Counted from the stretch's first letter, positions 20,801-30,703 are shown. The stretch: DNA of 51,025 nucleotides from Candidatus Cloacimonadota bacterium (GCA_029567705.1 JAKPXC010000058.1:1-51025); one strand, 5' to 3'. Notes: generated by a model from the letters alone, not told the origin. Numbers and translations: made by a program.

Positions 20801-23665
20801 AATGATACAAATCCCTCTCAAGCCAGCTTCCAGTATGAAGGACTGGCCTTTAGGTTTGCTCAAAGCTTGCTGGATGATCAAGCCCCCAGATATGCAGAAT
20901 CCGGCTACAGCCCCATGGCTGGCATCCCTCAGAATGCAGATGACCTCTATGGTTTCTATGAAGGTGCCGCTCTCCGCTTTGTAGCCAGTGCCATCAGTCC
21001 GGAAAATCTGAATCCCGAGAATCAGCAACTTGCTTTCCAGACTCTGATGAGCTTAGGTGATATGAACGTCCAGAGAGGCCGCCTCGCCAACGCTCAGGCT
21101 TACTATTTACGTCTGCTTCAGCAGGGCGATGCCATCAGTGACACCATTGAAAGAGATCTCTATCTGAAGCTGGCCGACATAGCATCTTCCCAGAATCGTT
21201 ATACTGATGCCGAAGCAGCTTATCGCCAGGCTTTGGTTCTGGCCACGGATTCTCAGGATGCAGCTCTGATTCAGAATCAGATACTGATCCAAATCCAAAA
21301 CAAGTTTGAAGCTGCAGAAGCCGCCGGCGATTTTCAGACAGCAGCTCAAGACTACTTGCGTATGGCTGCCGAATACCGTGAAAGCAACCCCCAAAGATAT
21401 CTGGGATATCAAAACCTTGCTCAGGAAGCTTACATCAAGGCCGGCCAATACCAAAATGCCATCGATATCCTGATGCAACTGGCTGCTGATAGAACAGATA
21501 AGGCCGAAGTCTATGCCCTGAACTTCAAAGCCTGGGGCCTGGCAGACAGCCTGATGCAAGATCAAGCCCAAACTCAGCGTATCAAAGACAGCTTCATCGC
21601 CCGTTATCCCAATAGCCTTGAAGCTTTTAATCTGCATCTTCTGGCCATTGAGCCTCTAAAGAATGATCCTCAGACCAAGCTGCTGGCTGCTCAAAAATAC
21701 CTTGAGCTCTATGACAGAGCTAAGCAAAACACCATCGAAACAGGTGGCACAACCGCCGATGAGATCTATCTCTGGGCTATCAGTATCTACATCAATGAGA
21801 ATCAGGTGGAAGAGCGCAATCGCCACTTTGAAAACTTCATTCAGAGCTACCCGAATCACCCCAATACCATTGTCTTTATGCAAGGCTTGGCAGATCATTA
21901 TTGGGCCTCGGGAGACACTCTTTCCTACGAACGGTATGCCAAGGATATCTTCCGTAAAGATCGTAACCTTTCCGGCTACTACAAGCGTTTGGCCGATGCC
22001 CGCTTGGGAAAACTGGCTGCCGATTTCGACGCCGCTTATATCAACAAGAATTGGCCTGTGGTCTTCGCCAAGCGGGATGAATTTACCCGCATGGAGAATG
22101 CTTACAAGCGTGAAGGCTTAAGCTTCGAAACCGAAGCAGTCTATCAGGCTTTTACCCAAGCACAATCAGAGTATGATCGTATCCAGGCGCAGATTGCCTT
22201 CTACAGAAGGTTCGATACACAGCTATCCAATCTGGAACGCACCGGCTTCATCAGCCGCAGTCCGGGAGCTTTGATTACATTGAATCCCAATACAACCTGG
22301 CAAAGACACCTCTTCGGAGGCCGTCCGAACCGCGTTCCCGCTCTGCAACCCATCGTAACGGCAGAAGTGAACCGTGTGTTGGCTCTGTTGAATACCACTA
22401 GTGAGTTCGAGCTGGATAACACCCGCAGAGTCAGAGCTCTTGATCTGATCGGCAGAATCAACGAACATGCCAAGTATGCCATCGATACTCAAGTGGAACG
22501 CTATTTTGAGACAGCCAATGAATTTGCCCCCTATAGAAACCGCAATCAGATGAGTGCCGAGGAATACAATGAACTGGTGACCACGATGCGCGCTTTTGCA
22601 GCCCAATACACCAGTGAATATCTGAATGCAGCCTACAGCATGTATCTACAGACCTATAATACCTATTATATGGCCGGTTATCGGGATGCCTATACAAACC
22701 GTGCCAAGACCAAGCTGGCCGAATGGTCTGTAGAGCCTTCTTACCAAGTGGATGAGTACCCCCTGAATACAGAATGGGATCTTAGCCTGGCAGAGGGTGG
22801 AAGGCTGAATCTGATTTCCAGCGTGACCTCTCCCAACGGAGTCACCATGGGCAAGATCAGCATCCCGGGAAATAATTCATTGGTTCTCAGTAAAACCATT
22901 ACCACCAGAATCCAGCCGGACTTCGGTTTCATTCAGATGGTATTCCCCTATGATGCCGAAGTAATGATCAATGGCAGAGCTGTCACTCCTGCCTACGTAC
23001 CTGCCGATACACTTACAGCCGGTGAAGCCATGACCACCAGATTTGCTCTGATGATCGATCAAGCTTCCTGGACAGAGGGTGAGAACAGGATTCAGATGAC
23101 GATACCCAATACCTCTACGCAAGCCTTTGATCTATGCCTGAGCTTACAGCTCGTAATGGATCGTGAGCGTCTTGCCACAGCCGTGCCGGTGGAAACCGTG
23201 AAGCTTGTTTCAAACCCAAGCTGGACGGTATCAAGCTTCAATCCTGAAACCGGGGAACAAAGCCCTGCTGCTGCGGTTGCCGCATCCGGTTTCGGCATCG
23301 ATAAAGCCAATATACTGGATCTGGAGAATACAACCGCATCACCAATATGGGTTAATGAAAGCGCAGCTCGTTCAGACAATCTGGTTTTCGAGACCAGCTT
23401 CGACGTTGCCACAACTTTCCGTGAAGGTTTTATAGATATGGTTGCACCTCAGACTGCAACTGTTTATCTGAATGGAGTGGAGATAGCCACGGCTGAAGAA
23501 TTCTACTATGAAGATCAGCCCAGAGTTTACTATTCCAACCGGATACTAATTGATCCTCAAAACGTAGTTTCAGGCAGAAACACCTTGAGATTTGTTGTGA
23601 ATAACAACACAGATTTCAGAGGTTTCCTGGCTGATATCACCATCAAGAAAACCATACAGGAGTGA
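17819..23665 (+). CDS. Giant exported TPR-repeat protein (about 1,950 aa)
   Basis: Signal peptide MKNFKRVIVLIAFTLSLTIGLWAQA; many TPR-like helical repeats (e.g. AQAYYLRLLQQGD, YLKLADIASSQNRYTDAEAAYRQALVLA); two C-terminal beta-sandwich-like domains. Confidence 0.8.
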   Translation: MKNFKRVIVLIAFTLSLTIGLWAQARPALSPDQLRLEIQRERDRYIDVIIEVAETLPVLYRQDPNQAIQAVNTVSTMLDDQLSFSAEYRPFSPKEVAYLKGHLLAYQQAPENLYQYYKSLIQSSRITDDHPAMSYLLYLMQMQDNSANSRTAANQLLSSLMNNASQDRAGLLYNFLWTDMTAAMGDSAAIATKLAEFTRTRDLITNQIVPRKQALAQRIQAVASDPFFTRPDLQRANALAASVDGIKADLGILYGDLLPLEGLIRYDELVSTKDREMALLDSLRSTIAGYTTNENWINERKAASENVLSSLNESHVYFSALVEKIDRVFGTVESSYGDEYAYYLDVETKILLDLIGASVIYAHAVELIDVELSYTTDITAEQRADFLSKRETYLNESIRLLGQYDEYYARFTQDNVWKTHYDTVIDSYIDALRQQITLETGINEVQYALQGLERRRIMAVGLPSNLELSDAVLTENATVFESLYSYLTLQRDFRLIQYRDQRRLANLNSISYDENVALLDMINRDKQDYVMRAQRFVRDYPGFQGFMQPTGEYLVSLADLYYNIAEFQYALDPNNPSAALASYKRVKEVNPTYALADKVNYNIGFLGMNTAINAMDARRAAFFEANPTAVTYSNDLKFHESSFSEPIAAFQQVIDLNADAALMDESHLHLAAMYFLLASDSTTPDTYYNLALSNLNPLVADASNSRHFEALYQRGVIYMNYGGNAGYRNAINDYAALLMGIKTGVITDPGLIQDYQDAAVDNISFALIALDGEDFEATAQGAELEAFLVDYEDDTVLARIYDRAAQQKSQELGSPLQARDFLMAKIRRMPRTLDNPAGIHQTVILYNQFYQELPANRQATVMSPNTYRFNQYQYLIDNYSSQSAWFQTNRNNPAIGDQLALIDSAYATMERRLINNFSQAISNQNATQADRQAAFNAYREHVSKWAGFGELHAGRLAARQQEWQNNITDYSAVLAESSDSPKDWYDAYAILTTYNDTNPSQASFQYEGLAFRFAQSLLDDQAPRYAESGYSPMAGIPQNADDLYGFYEGAALRFVASAISPENLNPENQQLAFQTLMSLGDMNVQRGRLANAQAYYLRLLQQGDAISDTIERDLYLKLADIASSQNRYTDAEAAYRQALVLATDSQDAALIQNQILIQIQNKFEAAEAAGDFQTAAQDYLRMAAEYRESNPQRYLGYQNLAQEAYIKAGQYQNAIDILMQLAADRTDKAEVYALNFKAWGLADSLMQDQAQTQRIKDSFIARYPNSLEAFNLHLLAIEPLKNDPQTKLLAAQKYLELYDRAKQNTIETGGTTADEIYLWAISIYINENQVEERNRHFENFIQSYPNHPNTIVFMQGLADHYWASGDTLSYERYAKDIFRKDRNLSGYYKRLADARLGKLAADFDAAYINKNWPVVFAKRDEFTRMENAYKREGLSFETEAVYQAFTQAQSEYDRIQAQIAFYRRFDTQLSNLERTGFISRSPGALITLNPNTTWQRHLFGGRPNRVPALQPIVTAEVNRVLALLNTTSEFELDNTRRVRALDLIGRINEHAKYAIDTQVERYFETANEFAPYRNRNQMSAEEYNELVTTMRAFAAQYTSEYLNAAYSMYLQTYNTYYMAGYRDAYTNRAKTKLAEWSVEPSYQVDEYPLNTEWDLSLAEGGRLNLISSVTSPNGVTMGKISIPGNNSLVLSKTITTRIQPDFGFIQMVFPYDAEVMINGRAVTPAYVPADTLTAGEAMTTRFALMIDQASWTEGENRIQMTIPNTSTQAFDLCLSLQLVMDRERLATAVPVETVKLVSNPSWTVSSFNPETGEQSPAAAVAASGFGIDKANILDLENTTASPIWVNESAARSDNLVFETSFDVATTFREGFIDMVAPQTATVYLNGVEIATAEEFYYEDQPRVYYSNRILIDPQNVVSGRNTLRFVVNNNTDFRGFLADITIKKTIQE

Positions 23666-23670
23666 TTGAA

Positions 23671-23949
23671 ATGAGTAAAAAGATTCTCTTGTTCATCCTG
23701 CTGGCATTTAGTCTTGGCCTTATCTGGGCGCAACAGGCTGATCCCAGAGCTGCCTTTGACCGAATCAGTACCCGCGAAGGTGAGACCATTGTGACCAACA
23801 TCAAGGATCTCATCCCTTCCATCACAGTTGTCACAACCAAGACAAACACAACTCCTCCTGTGGGTATGTTTGATTACAAGTTCAACCAACAAACCATCAT
23901 AGAAAAAAGCGTTAATCTAATAAAAAACTGGCGAAAGGAGTCAAAATGA
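23671..23949 (+). CDS. Small exported protein of unknown function
   Basis: SD 'aggag' upstream of ATG 23671; signal peptide MSKKILLFILLAFSLGLIWAQ; overlaps the next start (ATGA). Confidence 0.7.
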   Translation: MSKKILLFILLAFSLGLIWAQQADPRAAFDRISTREGETIVTNIKDLIPSITVVTTKTNTTPPVGMFDYKFNQQTIIEKSVNLIKNWRKESK

Positions 23950-24764
23950 ACGCAAGGAACATCATTATCGTCTTATTAGTCCTCGTTTTAGGCATTGGCG
24001 TGTTATGTGCGCAAGCTGCTGAAGGACAAGCCCCTGTAACCACAGAAGAGACTATGGCTACTACTGGAACAGAACAAGCCCCCGCACCGGCTAAGGCAAA
24101 TATCTCTATCACCCCCGGTGAGATTTTTAAAGACAGTGGCTTTTGGGGATATCTGATCCTCCTGACCTTCATTATTGGTTTAGTCTATGCAATAGTTCGC
24201 TACATTCAGCTCTATGTTCGTGAGAAGATCGATGCCGGTAAGTTCTATCTGAAACTTAAAGGCTACATCAAAAACGACCAGATCGATGAAGCCACCAAGA
24301 TCTCTGAAAGCTTCAAGAACACCACCATGGGCTTCATCTTCTGGAGTGGCCTGATGGTTTTCAAAGATGCCCGTAAGAGCGGAAAGAAAGGCGAAGAGCT
24401 TAGCAGATCCGTGCAAAACGCCTTTGATGAAGCTGTGCTGCAAACCGTTCACAAACTCGACGCCGGTTTGTTCTGGTTTGACCTTCTGGCTCAGATCTGT
24501 ACCTACCTGGGACTTCTGGGAACCATTTGGGGTCTTATCCAGGCCTTCAAAGCTCTCGATGTGGCTGCCGAAGCAGATAAGAACAAAGAACTTACCAAGG
24601 GTATCAAGACCGCTATCGGTACCACAGCTATGGGTCTGATCGGCGCTATCCCGCTTACACTTATCAAGGGTGGACTTCTGGTTCGCGCCCAAAACATCAT
24701 CAACGATATCGACGAATTCAGCGTAAAGCTTATCAACCAAATCACCACTTCAATAAAGGAATAG
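23946..24764 (+). CDS. MotA/TolQ/ExbB proton channel family protein
   Basis: Three TM segments; conserved 'LAQICTYLGLLGTIWGLIQAF' and 'IGTTAMGLIGAIPLTL'. Confidence 0.92.
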   Translation: MNARNIIIVLLVLVLGIGVLCAQAAEGQAPVTTEETMATTGTEQAPAPAKANISITPGEIFKDSGFWGYLILLTFIIGLVYAIVRYIQLYVREKIDAGKFYLKLKGYIKNDQIDEATKISESFKNTTMGFIFWSGLMVFKDARKSGKKGEELSRSVQNAFDEAVLQTVHKLDAGLFWFDLLAQICTYLGLLGTIWGLIQAFKALDVAAEADKNKELTKGIKTAIGTTAMGLIGAIPLTLIKGGLLVRAQNIINDIDEFSVKLINQITTSIKE

Positions 24765-24768
24765 TATT

Positions 24769-25299
24769 ATGGCATATCGTCCTTCTGCCGGAAGGAACCA
24801 AAAGGCCGCATCGGAACCAAAACAACCTGATCTGGTGCCGATAATGAACTTATTCCTGGCGATTATTCCCTTCTTGCTATTAATGCTGGTGATAAGTCAA
24901 GTGGCCCTGGTTGCCTTGAATTTCACCTCTACCGGTGGCGGTGGTGGCGGAGCAGATAACAGCGCAGGCGGCGGCGGACAAGATATCAAAAAAGTACAGG
25001 TAATCATTATGGACACAAACGACGAAGCCCGGGGCCTTTTCAAGGGCTTTGAAATCCGGGAATCTGGCGTCGATCCTCAAAGAATACCCGCTGTGAATGG
25101 TCAATTTGATTGGACCAGGCTGGACAGCAACCTGAAGAGCCTGCGTTCCCGAAATCCTGAACTGCGTGATATTAATGTCCTGGTCTATCCTGAAGTGTTA
25201 TACGGAGCTCTGATGAAAACCATCGACCTCTGCAAAGTGAATACCTTCGTGAATGTTCACTACGAAGTACCCAAAGTTTCTTACTATCAAAGAGGTTGA
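24769..25299 (+). CDS. ExbD/TolR-like protein
   Basis: Short cytoplasmic N-terminus, 'DLVPIMNLFLAIIPFLLLMLVISQVALVALNF' TM, periplasmic alpha/beta domain. Confidence 0.75.
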   Translation: MAYRPSAGRNQKAASEPKQPDLVPIMNLFLAIIPFLLLMLVISQVALVALNFTSTGGGGGGADNSAGGGGQDIKKVQVIIMDTNDEARGLFKGFEIRESGVDPQRIPAVNGQFDWTRLDSNLKSLRSRNPELRDINVLVYPEVLYGALMKTIDLCKVNTFVNVHYEVPKVSYYQRG

Positions 25300-25301
25300 A
25301 T

Positions 25302-25847
25302 ATGAGTAACATAAGCAGATTCTCTTCTGATGGCAGTAAGAACCGTCGTGTACGCCGTAAGTTTGATGATACTGCAGGGCTGTCCATCACATCGCTGCTG
25401 GACGTCCTCACTATCATTCTGGTTTTCCTGATCAAAAACGTTTCCATGGAAGCTCAAAAAGTCACTATCCCGGCAAACATGAGATTCCCCTCCACCATCA
25501 CCAATGAACAGCTTATCGCTCAAGGCTCCACCATGGTGGTGAGGATGTACCCGGATCAGATATATCTGGGGACTGAATCCCTGTCCTTTGGAACTCTTGC
25601 TGAGATTCTGGATAATGCCTCCAAGCGTGAAGCTATCTTCAATTACCTTGGAATGGAAGCGCAAAAGATCTTTGATCGCCCCGCCAATAATGAGCCATGT
25701 CTATTGATTCAGGCAGATGAACAGATTCCCTGCCAGTATATCAGCGAGATGGTCAAGATTGGCACTCAGGCATCATTCCAATATGTTTATTTCTCAACTC
25801 TCAGTGACCCCACCTGGTTCTCCGGTGGCGTCGCTGGTGCAAGGTAA
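25302..25847 (+). CDS. ExbD/TolR-like protein (second copy)
   Basis: 'AGLSITSLLDVLTIILVFLIKNVSM' with the conserved TM Asp; ATG 25302. Confidence 0.8.
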   Translation: MSNISRFSSDGSKNRRVRRKFDDTAGLSITSLLDVLTIILVFLIKNVSMEAQKVTIPANMRFPSTITNEQLIAQGSTMVVRMYPDQIYLGTESLSFGTLAEILDNASKREAIFNYLGMEAQKIFDRPANNEPCLLIQADEQIPCQYISEMVKIGTQASFQYVYFSTLSDPTWFSGGVAGAR

Positions 25848-25858
25848 GGAGGTATAGA

Positions 25859-27298
25859 GTGGCAAAAACATTACTAAACCTCAAGCTGAATTATAAAGGC
25901 AAAAACCTGGACATAGCCAAATATGGACGCGACTTCACCAATAAGCTCTTTATTGGTTCAAACAAGTATCTCTTTTGGCAGATCCTGGATCCCAAATTCC
26001 CGGATAAACACCTCTTCCTCACCGCCTCCGGAGGAGATTTCTATCTCCAGCTTGTTCCCGGCAGCAAGGTATCTTGCGTAAAAGGTGGCACGGAAGTGGA
26101 TCAGGCTTATCTGACCAGCAACAAGATCCTCACCGGTAATAGCCTCAAGCTTAGCCCGGATATGACCGGTTCAGTAGCCCTGAACCCGGATTGGGAGATC
26201 AAGTTTGAATTCAGTGAGCCCTGGGTAAGTGTTCTGACTGAAGAGCAGAGACAGGTTGTGGCTCAATACTCACGTCGTGCAGAACTCTCCAGCACTGAGA
26301 GATTCAACCGCGCCATGATGTTTGGTATCACTGCCTTAGCTATCCTCTTCATTCTGGTTTATGACCTCTGGCTCAAGCCGACTGATACAGGAGTGGCAGA
26401 TCTGGAAGCCCGTTTACAACAACTGGCCACCAGAGTGACCCCTGCCGTGGAAGCCCAAACTTCCACCTTTGAAGCCGAAGAACCGGAAACACCTGCAGAA
26501 ACCGGACAAGAACAGCAACAGGCCCAAACCGGGCAACAAGCCCGTCCCGGATCCCAAACCGGTTCTACCCAAGGCACAGCCGGTTCTGCTGCAGCCAGTT
26601 TTGGACTGGGTGATTTCAATGCCAGTGCTACCCAAAGACCCATGCAGGTCGTTGCGGTAACCGGCTCTGAAGTCTTTGGTGCCACTCGTCCCGGTGGAAG
26701 ACCCGGTGGCAGTGGAACAAGTGGTCCTGGAGCTTCCGGACCCGGTGGCGGTATTGCTGCCAATTTCAACCCCGGTGCTACATCTGTGGCAGGGGCTGAT
26801 CTGGGCGCTGTCGCAACCCGCGGTCCCAATGTTGCCGGCACCAGCATCCGTCCTCAGGGCGGAGTGGCTGTGGTAACAGGTGATGCCAGCAGAGTAGCTC
26901 CGATCGGACGTCCTGTGGCTCAGACTGCTGCTCAGCAGAGTGTGAAGACCAGCTTCACGACTCAAAGCGTAGCAACTGTATCCGAAGGCAGCATCCAGAG
27001 TGCACCGGCAGAATCTCAGGCGACTTATGCCACTATCGCTGCCCGTGTGAACAGCCTCAAAGGCCGTATCAACCAAGCCTTTGTTGCAGAATACAATGTG
27101 CAGCCTCAGGCCGGGTCTGTCGCCATCACCCTATATATAGGTAATGATGGTTCAGTTCGTGCTGCGGATGTTGTTCCCCAAAGTGGTGATCTCACTACTC
27201 AGTTCCTGCAAAAGGTACAGCAACAGGTACTGACTTGGAGATTCAGCGTTTCCGAAATGGCCAAGTACCGTTTCGTGATGCAATTCAGAAGAAACTAG
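25859..27298 (+). CDS. TonB-like protein with AgmX/PglI-type C-terminal domain
   Basis: GTG start after 'aaggagg'; ~155-aa cytoplasmic N-domain, one TM (MMFGITALAILFILVYDLW), Pro/Gly/Gln-rich linker, C-terminal VAITLYIGNDGSVRAADVVPQSGD...LTWRFSV. Confidence 0.8.
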   Translation: MAKTLLNLKLNYKGKNLDIAKYGRDFTNKLFIGSNKYLFWQILDPKFPDKHLFLTASGGDFYLQLVPGSKVSCVKGGTEVDQAYLTSNKILTGNSLKLSPDMTGSVALNPDWEIKFEFSEPWVSVLTEEQRQVVAQYSRRAELSSTERFNRAMMFGITALAILFILVYDLWLKPTDTGVADLEARLQQLATRVTPAVEAQTSTFEAEEPETPAETGQEQQQAQTGQQARPGSQTGSTQGTAGSAAASFGLGDFNASATQRPMQVVAVTGSEVFGATRPGGRPGGSGTSGPGASGPGGGIAANFNPGATSVAGADLGAVATRGPNVAGTSIRPQGGVAVVTGDASRVAPIGRPVAQTAAQQSVKTSFTTQSVATVSEGSIQSAPAESQATYATIAARVNSLKGRINQAFVAEYNVQPQAGSVAITLYIGNDGSVRAADVVPQSGDLTTQFLQKVQQQVLTWRFSVSEMAKYRFVMQFRRN

Positions 27299-27317
27299 CC
27301 TCAATATAACTAACCTG

Positions 27318-27353
27318 AAAGGAGCTTTACCCCCGGGTGAAGCTCCTTTCTTT
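27318..27353 (+). terminator. Rho-independent terminator
   Basis: AAAGGAGCTT...AAGCTCCTTT followed by CTTTAT, after the operon's last gene. Confidence 0.8.
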
Positions 27354-27415
27354 ATATCTTATCCTCCGGTCACTTTTCAATTGACAGGCTGGTCACAAAA
27401 CCAAGGCTTGCTTCT

Positions 27416-29785
27416 ATGTATTATAACAAGGTTCATTTGCAGATAGGAACAAAGGATTTCACCTATTGTTCCGAGACCAGAATTGCCCCGGGTCTGAGAG
27501 TGCTGGTCTCGTTCAACCGTAAGCTCCAATTGGGCATATCCGGAGAGGAAGTGAGGCAGCTTTCTGCCAGGGACATCAAGTATCTGCCCATAGAAGAAGT
27601 GCTGGATTCCGAGCCGCTCTTTGCCCCAAACTTGCTGAAACTGGCGGAGTGGATGGCGGAGTATTACCATACGGCCTTGGGACGCGTCCTCTTTGCCTGT
27701 CTGCCTTCCTATCTGCAGCCTGATCTGGACACCCAGATCCGCTGGCTGGAGCAGAATGAAGCTCCCGAGGAATGTGTTGCACTCCGAAGACTGCTGCCGG
27801 ACGATCAATACTACAACCTCAGTGAGCTGCACAAAGCCAATCCCCGGGTCCCGGTCTATCGTCTGGCCGAGCTGGCCGAGTCACTTGGCTATGTGGAACT
27901 CAAACGTAAACTGGCGCATAAAGATAAACAGAAGACCGTGAATTACGTTCGTCTGCTGGAAAAGCTTGCGGATAGCTCAATCCTCCCGGCTAAACAGCTT
28001 GAAGCCTATAGCCTGATCGAAGCCGCCGAGGGAGAGATTCCTCTGGCTGAGCTCTCTCACCTGGTTTCCTACAGCAGCCTTAAAGCTTTGGCGAAGAAAG
28101 GCGTCATCGAAATCTACCCCCGCAAGCTGGATCACCGTATGCTGATTGTCCCCGGCAAAGAAGCTGCCAAGACCATAGTTTTAAACGATGAACAGGAAAC
28201 AGCCATCGCTGCTATCCGCCAGGGTAAGGGAGACTTCAATGTCAACCTGCTCTATGGCATCACCGGCAGTGGGAAAACCGAGGTTTATCTGGAAATCATC
28301 TCAGACTATCTAACCATAAACAAAGCCGTGATCTTCCTGATCCCGGAGATTGCCCTCACTCCGCAGATGGTAGATCGTTTTTCGGCTCGATTTGGGGATA
28401 ACCTTGCCATCATGCACTCCCAGCTCTCGGAACGCGACCGCCTGGAGCAATGGAAACGGATTAAAGCTGGAGCCTGCCGTCTGGTGGTCGGAGCCCGCAG
28501 CGCCATCTTCTCACCCGTGCAGAATCTTGGGCTGATTATTGTAGATGAAGAACACGAACAGAGCTACAAACAGGATACTGCCCCCCGCTACAATGGCAGA
28601 GATATTGCTGTGGTGAGGGCAAAGATCGAGAGCGCTCAGGTGATACTGGGCAGTGCCACACCCTCGCTGGAATCCTGGCACAATGCTGAGCTGGGGAAAT
28701 ACCGTCTGCAGAAGCTTTTGAAGCGTCCCATGTCCTTCACTCTACCCAAGGTGCGCATCATCGACCTCAGAGATGAACAGATGGATAATCTGCTCACCGG
28801 AGAGCTGATCAGCGCTATCCAGACCCGTTTGGAGAACAAGCAGCAGGTGATTCTCTTCCAAAACCGCCGGGGATATTCCTCCTTCCTGCAGTGTCTCAAG
28901 TGTGGGGAACTGGTAAAGTGCAGCAATTGCGAAATCTCCATGTATTACCACCGGGATCGGGAGGAAGTGCATTGCCACTATTGCGGCAACCACTATCCCA
29001 GCCCCCGCAAGTGCTCATCTTGCGGCGGACACAGCTTTTCCCACGGTGCTTCCGGCACTCAGAAGCTGGAGCAGATCGTCTCCCTGCTTTTTCCGGACGC
29101 CAAGCTGCTCCGGATGGATTCGGACAGCACCCGGGAACGCGACCGCTATAAACACATGTATGACAAAATGAAAGCCCGTGAGGTGGACATTTTGTTGGGA
29201 ACCCAAATGATCTCCAAAGGGTTGGACTTCCCGGGAGTAACGCTGGTGGGTATTGTGAATGCAGATATCTCTCTGAATGTGCCGGATTTCCGTTCCGCAG
29301 AACGCACTTTCCAGCTCCTTACCCAAGTGGCGGGACGTTCCGGACGGGGTGAAGATGCCGGAGAAGTGATTATCCAGACCTATAATCCACATCACTATGC
29401 CATTGCCCACGCAGCCAATCAGGATTATCCGGCCTTTGCCACCGAGGAGATGAGCTATCGCAAGCGGCTCTTGTATCCGCCCTTTTTCCGTTTGGCCAGG
29501 ATTGTCTTCCAAAGCAAGGATTCCGGGCTGCTTCAATCCGAAATGGAGAGGCTTGAGGCTTTCCTTCTCTCAAGACCTTTTGGGATAGAAGAGGATAAGC
29601 TGCAACTTTTGGGACCAGTTCCAGCTCCCTTCAGCCGTTTGAACAACCTTTACCGTCAACACCTGATTATCAAAGCTGCCCATCCTGGCTTGATCCGGGA
29701 GTGTTTGGCACAAATCATGGATAAGTTTAAACTGAGGGGTTCGATCAGTACCTACACAGACGTCGACCCCCTCTCCCTGATGTGA
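27416..29785 (+). CDS. priA: Primosomal protein N' (PriA helicase)
   Basis: Walker A GITGSGKTEVYL, DEEH box, zinc-binding Cys motifs (CLKCGELVKCSNC, CHYCGNHYPSPRKCSSCGG), VAGRSGRG. Confidence 0.96.
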   Translation: MYYNKVHLQIGTKDFTYCSETRIAPGLRVLVSFNRKLQLGISGEEVRQLSARDIKYLPIEEVLDSEPLFAPNLLKLAEWMAEYYHTALGRVLFACLPSYLQPDLDTQIRWLEQNEAPEECVALRRLLPDDQYYNLSELHKANPRVPVYRLAELAESLGYVELKRKLAHKDKQKTVNYVRLLEKLADSSILPAKQLEAYSLIEAAEGEIPLAELSHLVSYSSLKALAKKGVIEIYPRKLDHRMLIVPGKEAAKTIVLNDEQETAIAAIRQGKGDFNVNLLYGITGSGKTEVYLEIISDYLTINKAVIFLIPEIALTPQMVDRFSARFGDNLAIMHSQLSERDRLEQWKRIKAGACRLVVGARSAIFSPVQNLGLIIVDEEHEQSYKQDTAPRYNGRDIAVVRAKIESAQVILGSATPSLESWHNAELGKYRLQKLLKRPMSFTLPKVRIIDLRDEQMDNLLTGELISAIQTRLENKQQVILFQNRRGYSSFLQCLKCGELVKCSNCEISMYYHRDREEVHCHYCGNHYPSPRKCSSCGGHSFSHGASGTQKLEQIVSLLFPDAKLLRMDSDSTRERDRYKHMYDKMKAREVDILLGTQMISKGLDFPGVTLVGIVNADISLNVPDFRSAERTFQLLTQVAGRSGRGEDAGEVIIQTYNPHHYAIAHAANQDYPAFATEEMSYRKRLLYPPFFRLARIVFQSKDSGLLQSEMERLEAFLLSRPFGIEEDKLQLLGPVPAPFSRLNNLYRQHLIIKAAHPGLIRECLAQIMDKFKLRGSISTYTDVDPLSLM

Positions 29786-29792
29786 GGTATAC

Positions 29793-30500
29793 ATGAAAAA
29801 GCCGGATTGGCCCAAACTAATCTTCTATCTCAGGATTGTCTTTATTCTCATAACTTTCGGTGCAGTGGTCTACAATCTGATCTCCAGAGATTGGGAATTG
29901 ATGCTCAGCTCAGTCTTAACGCTGGTGCTCTTTATCTTCACCAGCTATCTCTCCAGAAAGGACTCGCTGCATCTTCCTCCCTTGTTTCAAGTCTTCATCC
30001 TGCTCTTTATCTTTGGCAGCATGTATCTGGGAGAAATCCGGGATTTCTATTATAAATACCGCTGGTGGGACACAATGCTGCACAGCAGCTCGGCAATGAT
30101 CCTGGCACTCACGGGCTACATCATGGTCTATGTGCTGAACCGCGATAAAGATATAGACCTGAAGCTCAGTCCCTTCTTCATTTCTCTCTTTAGTTTTTGC
30201 TTTGCCTTGATGGTGGGAATCATTTGGGAAATCTTTGAGTATGGAGTGGACAGCCTGATTGGCGGCAATATGCAGAAAGCCAGAGGCTTGTTACTCCCCG
30301 ACGGAAGTTACGAAAGCAGATTGGGCTTGATAGATACTATGAACGATCTCATTGTGGATGCCATCGGAGCCTTCATAGTCTCCGCTTTGGGTTACTATTA
30401 TGCCAAGAAGCGCAGCCCCGGCGAAAACACCTTCACCAAGCTCAAAGAAGAGCTAATCGATGAGAATCCGGAGCTCTTTGATACTCAAGAGGAGAGCTAG
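29793..30500 (+). CDS. Multi-pass membrane protein (DUF2238/YjdF-like)
   Basis: Several TM helices; 'WWDTMLHSSSAMIL', 'GIIWEIFEYGVD', 'DTMNDLIVDAIGAF'. Confidence 0.65.
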   Translation: MKKPDWPKLIFYLRIVFILITFGAVVYNLISRDWELMLSSVLTLVLFIFTSYLSRKDSLHLPPLFQVFILLFIFGSMYLGEIRDFYYKYRWWDTMLHSSSAMILALTGYIMVYVLNRDKDIDLKLSPFFISLFSFCFALMVGIIWEIFEYGVDSLIGGNMQKARGLLLPDGSYESRLGLIDTMNDLIVDAIGAFIVSALGYYYAKKRSPGENTFTKLKEELIDENPELFDTQEES

Positions 30501-30703
30501 GCCGGCAATCTATAGAGCTCAGATCCAGCCTATCAAATATCCTTTTATTACCATTCCTTCTTGGGACATTTTTATTGAACTTCTCCAGTTTCCCTTGTGA
30601 ACTTCCTGCGTTCCAGACCTTGTTACAATAATCCCATCGTATCAAGCAAAGAAAGTTGTTGACAAGTGCCCTAGGTTTTTTATTATTCAAGCTGGAGACA
30701 AAA

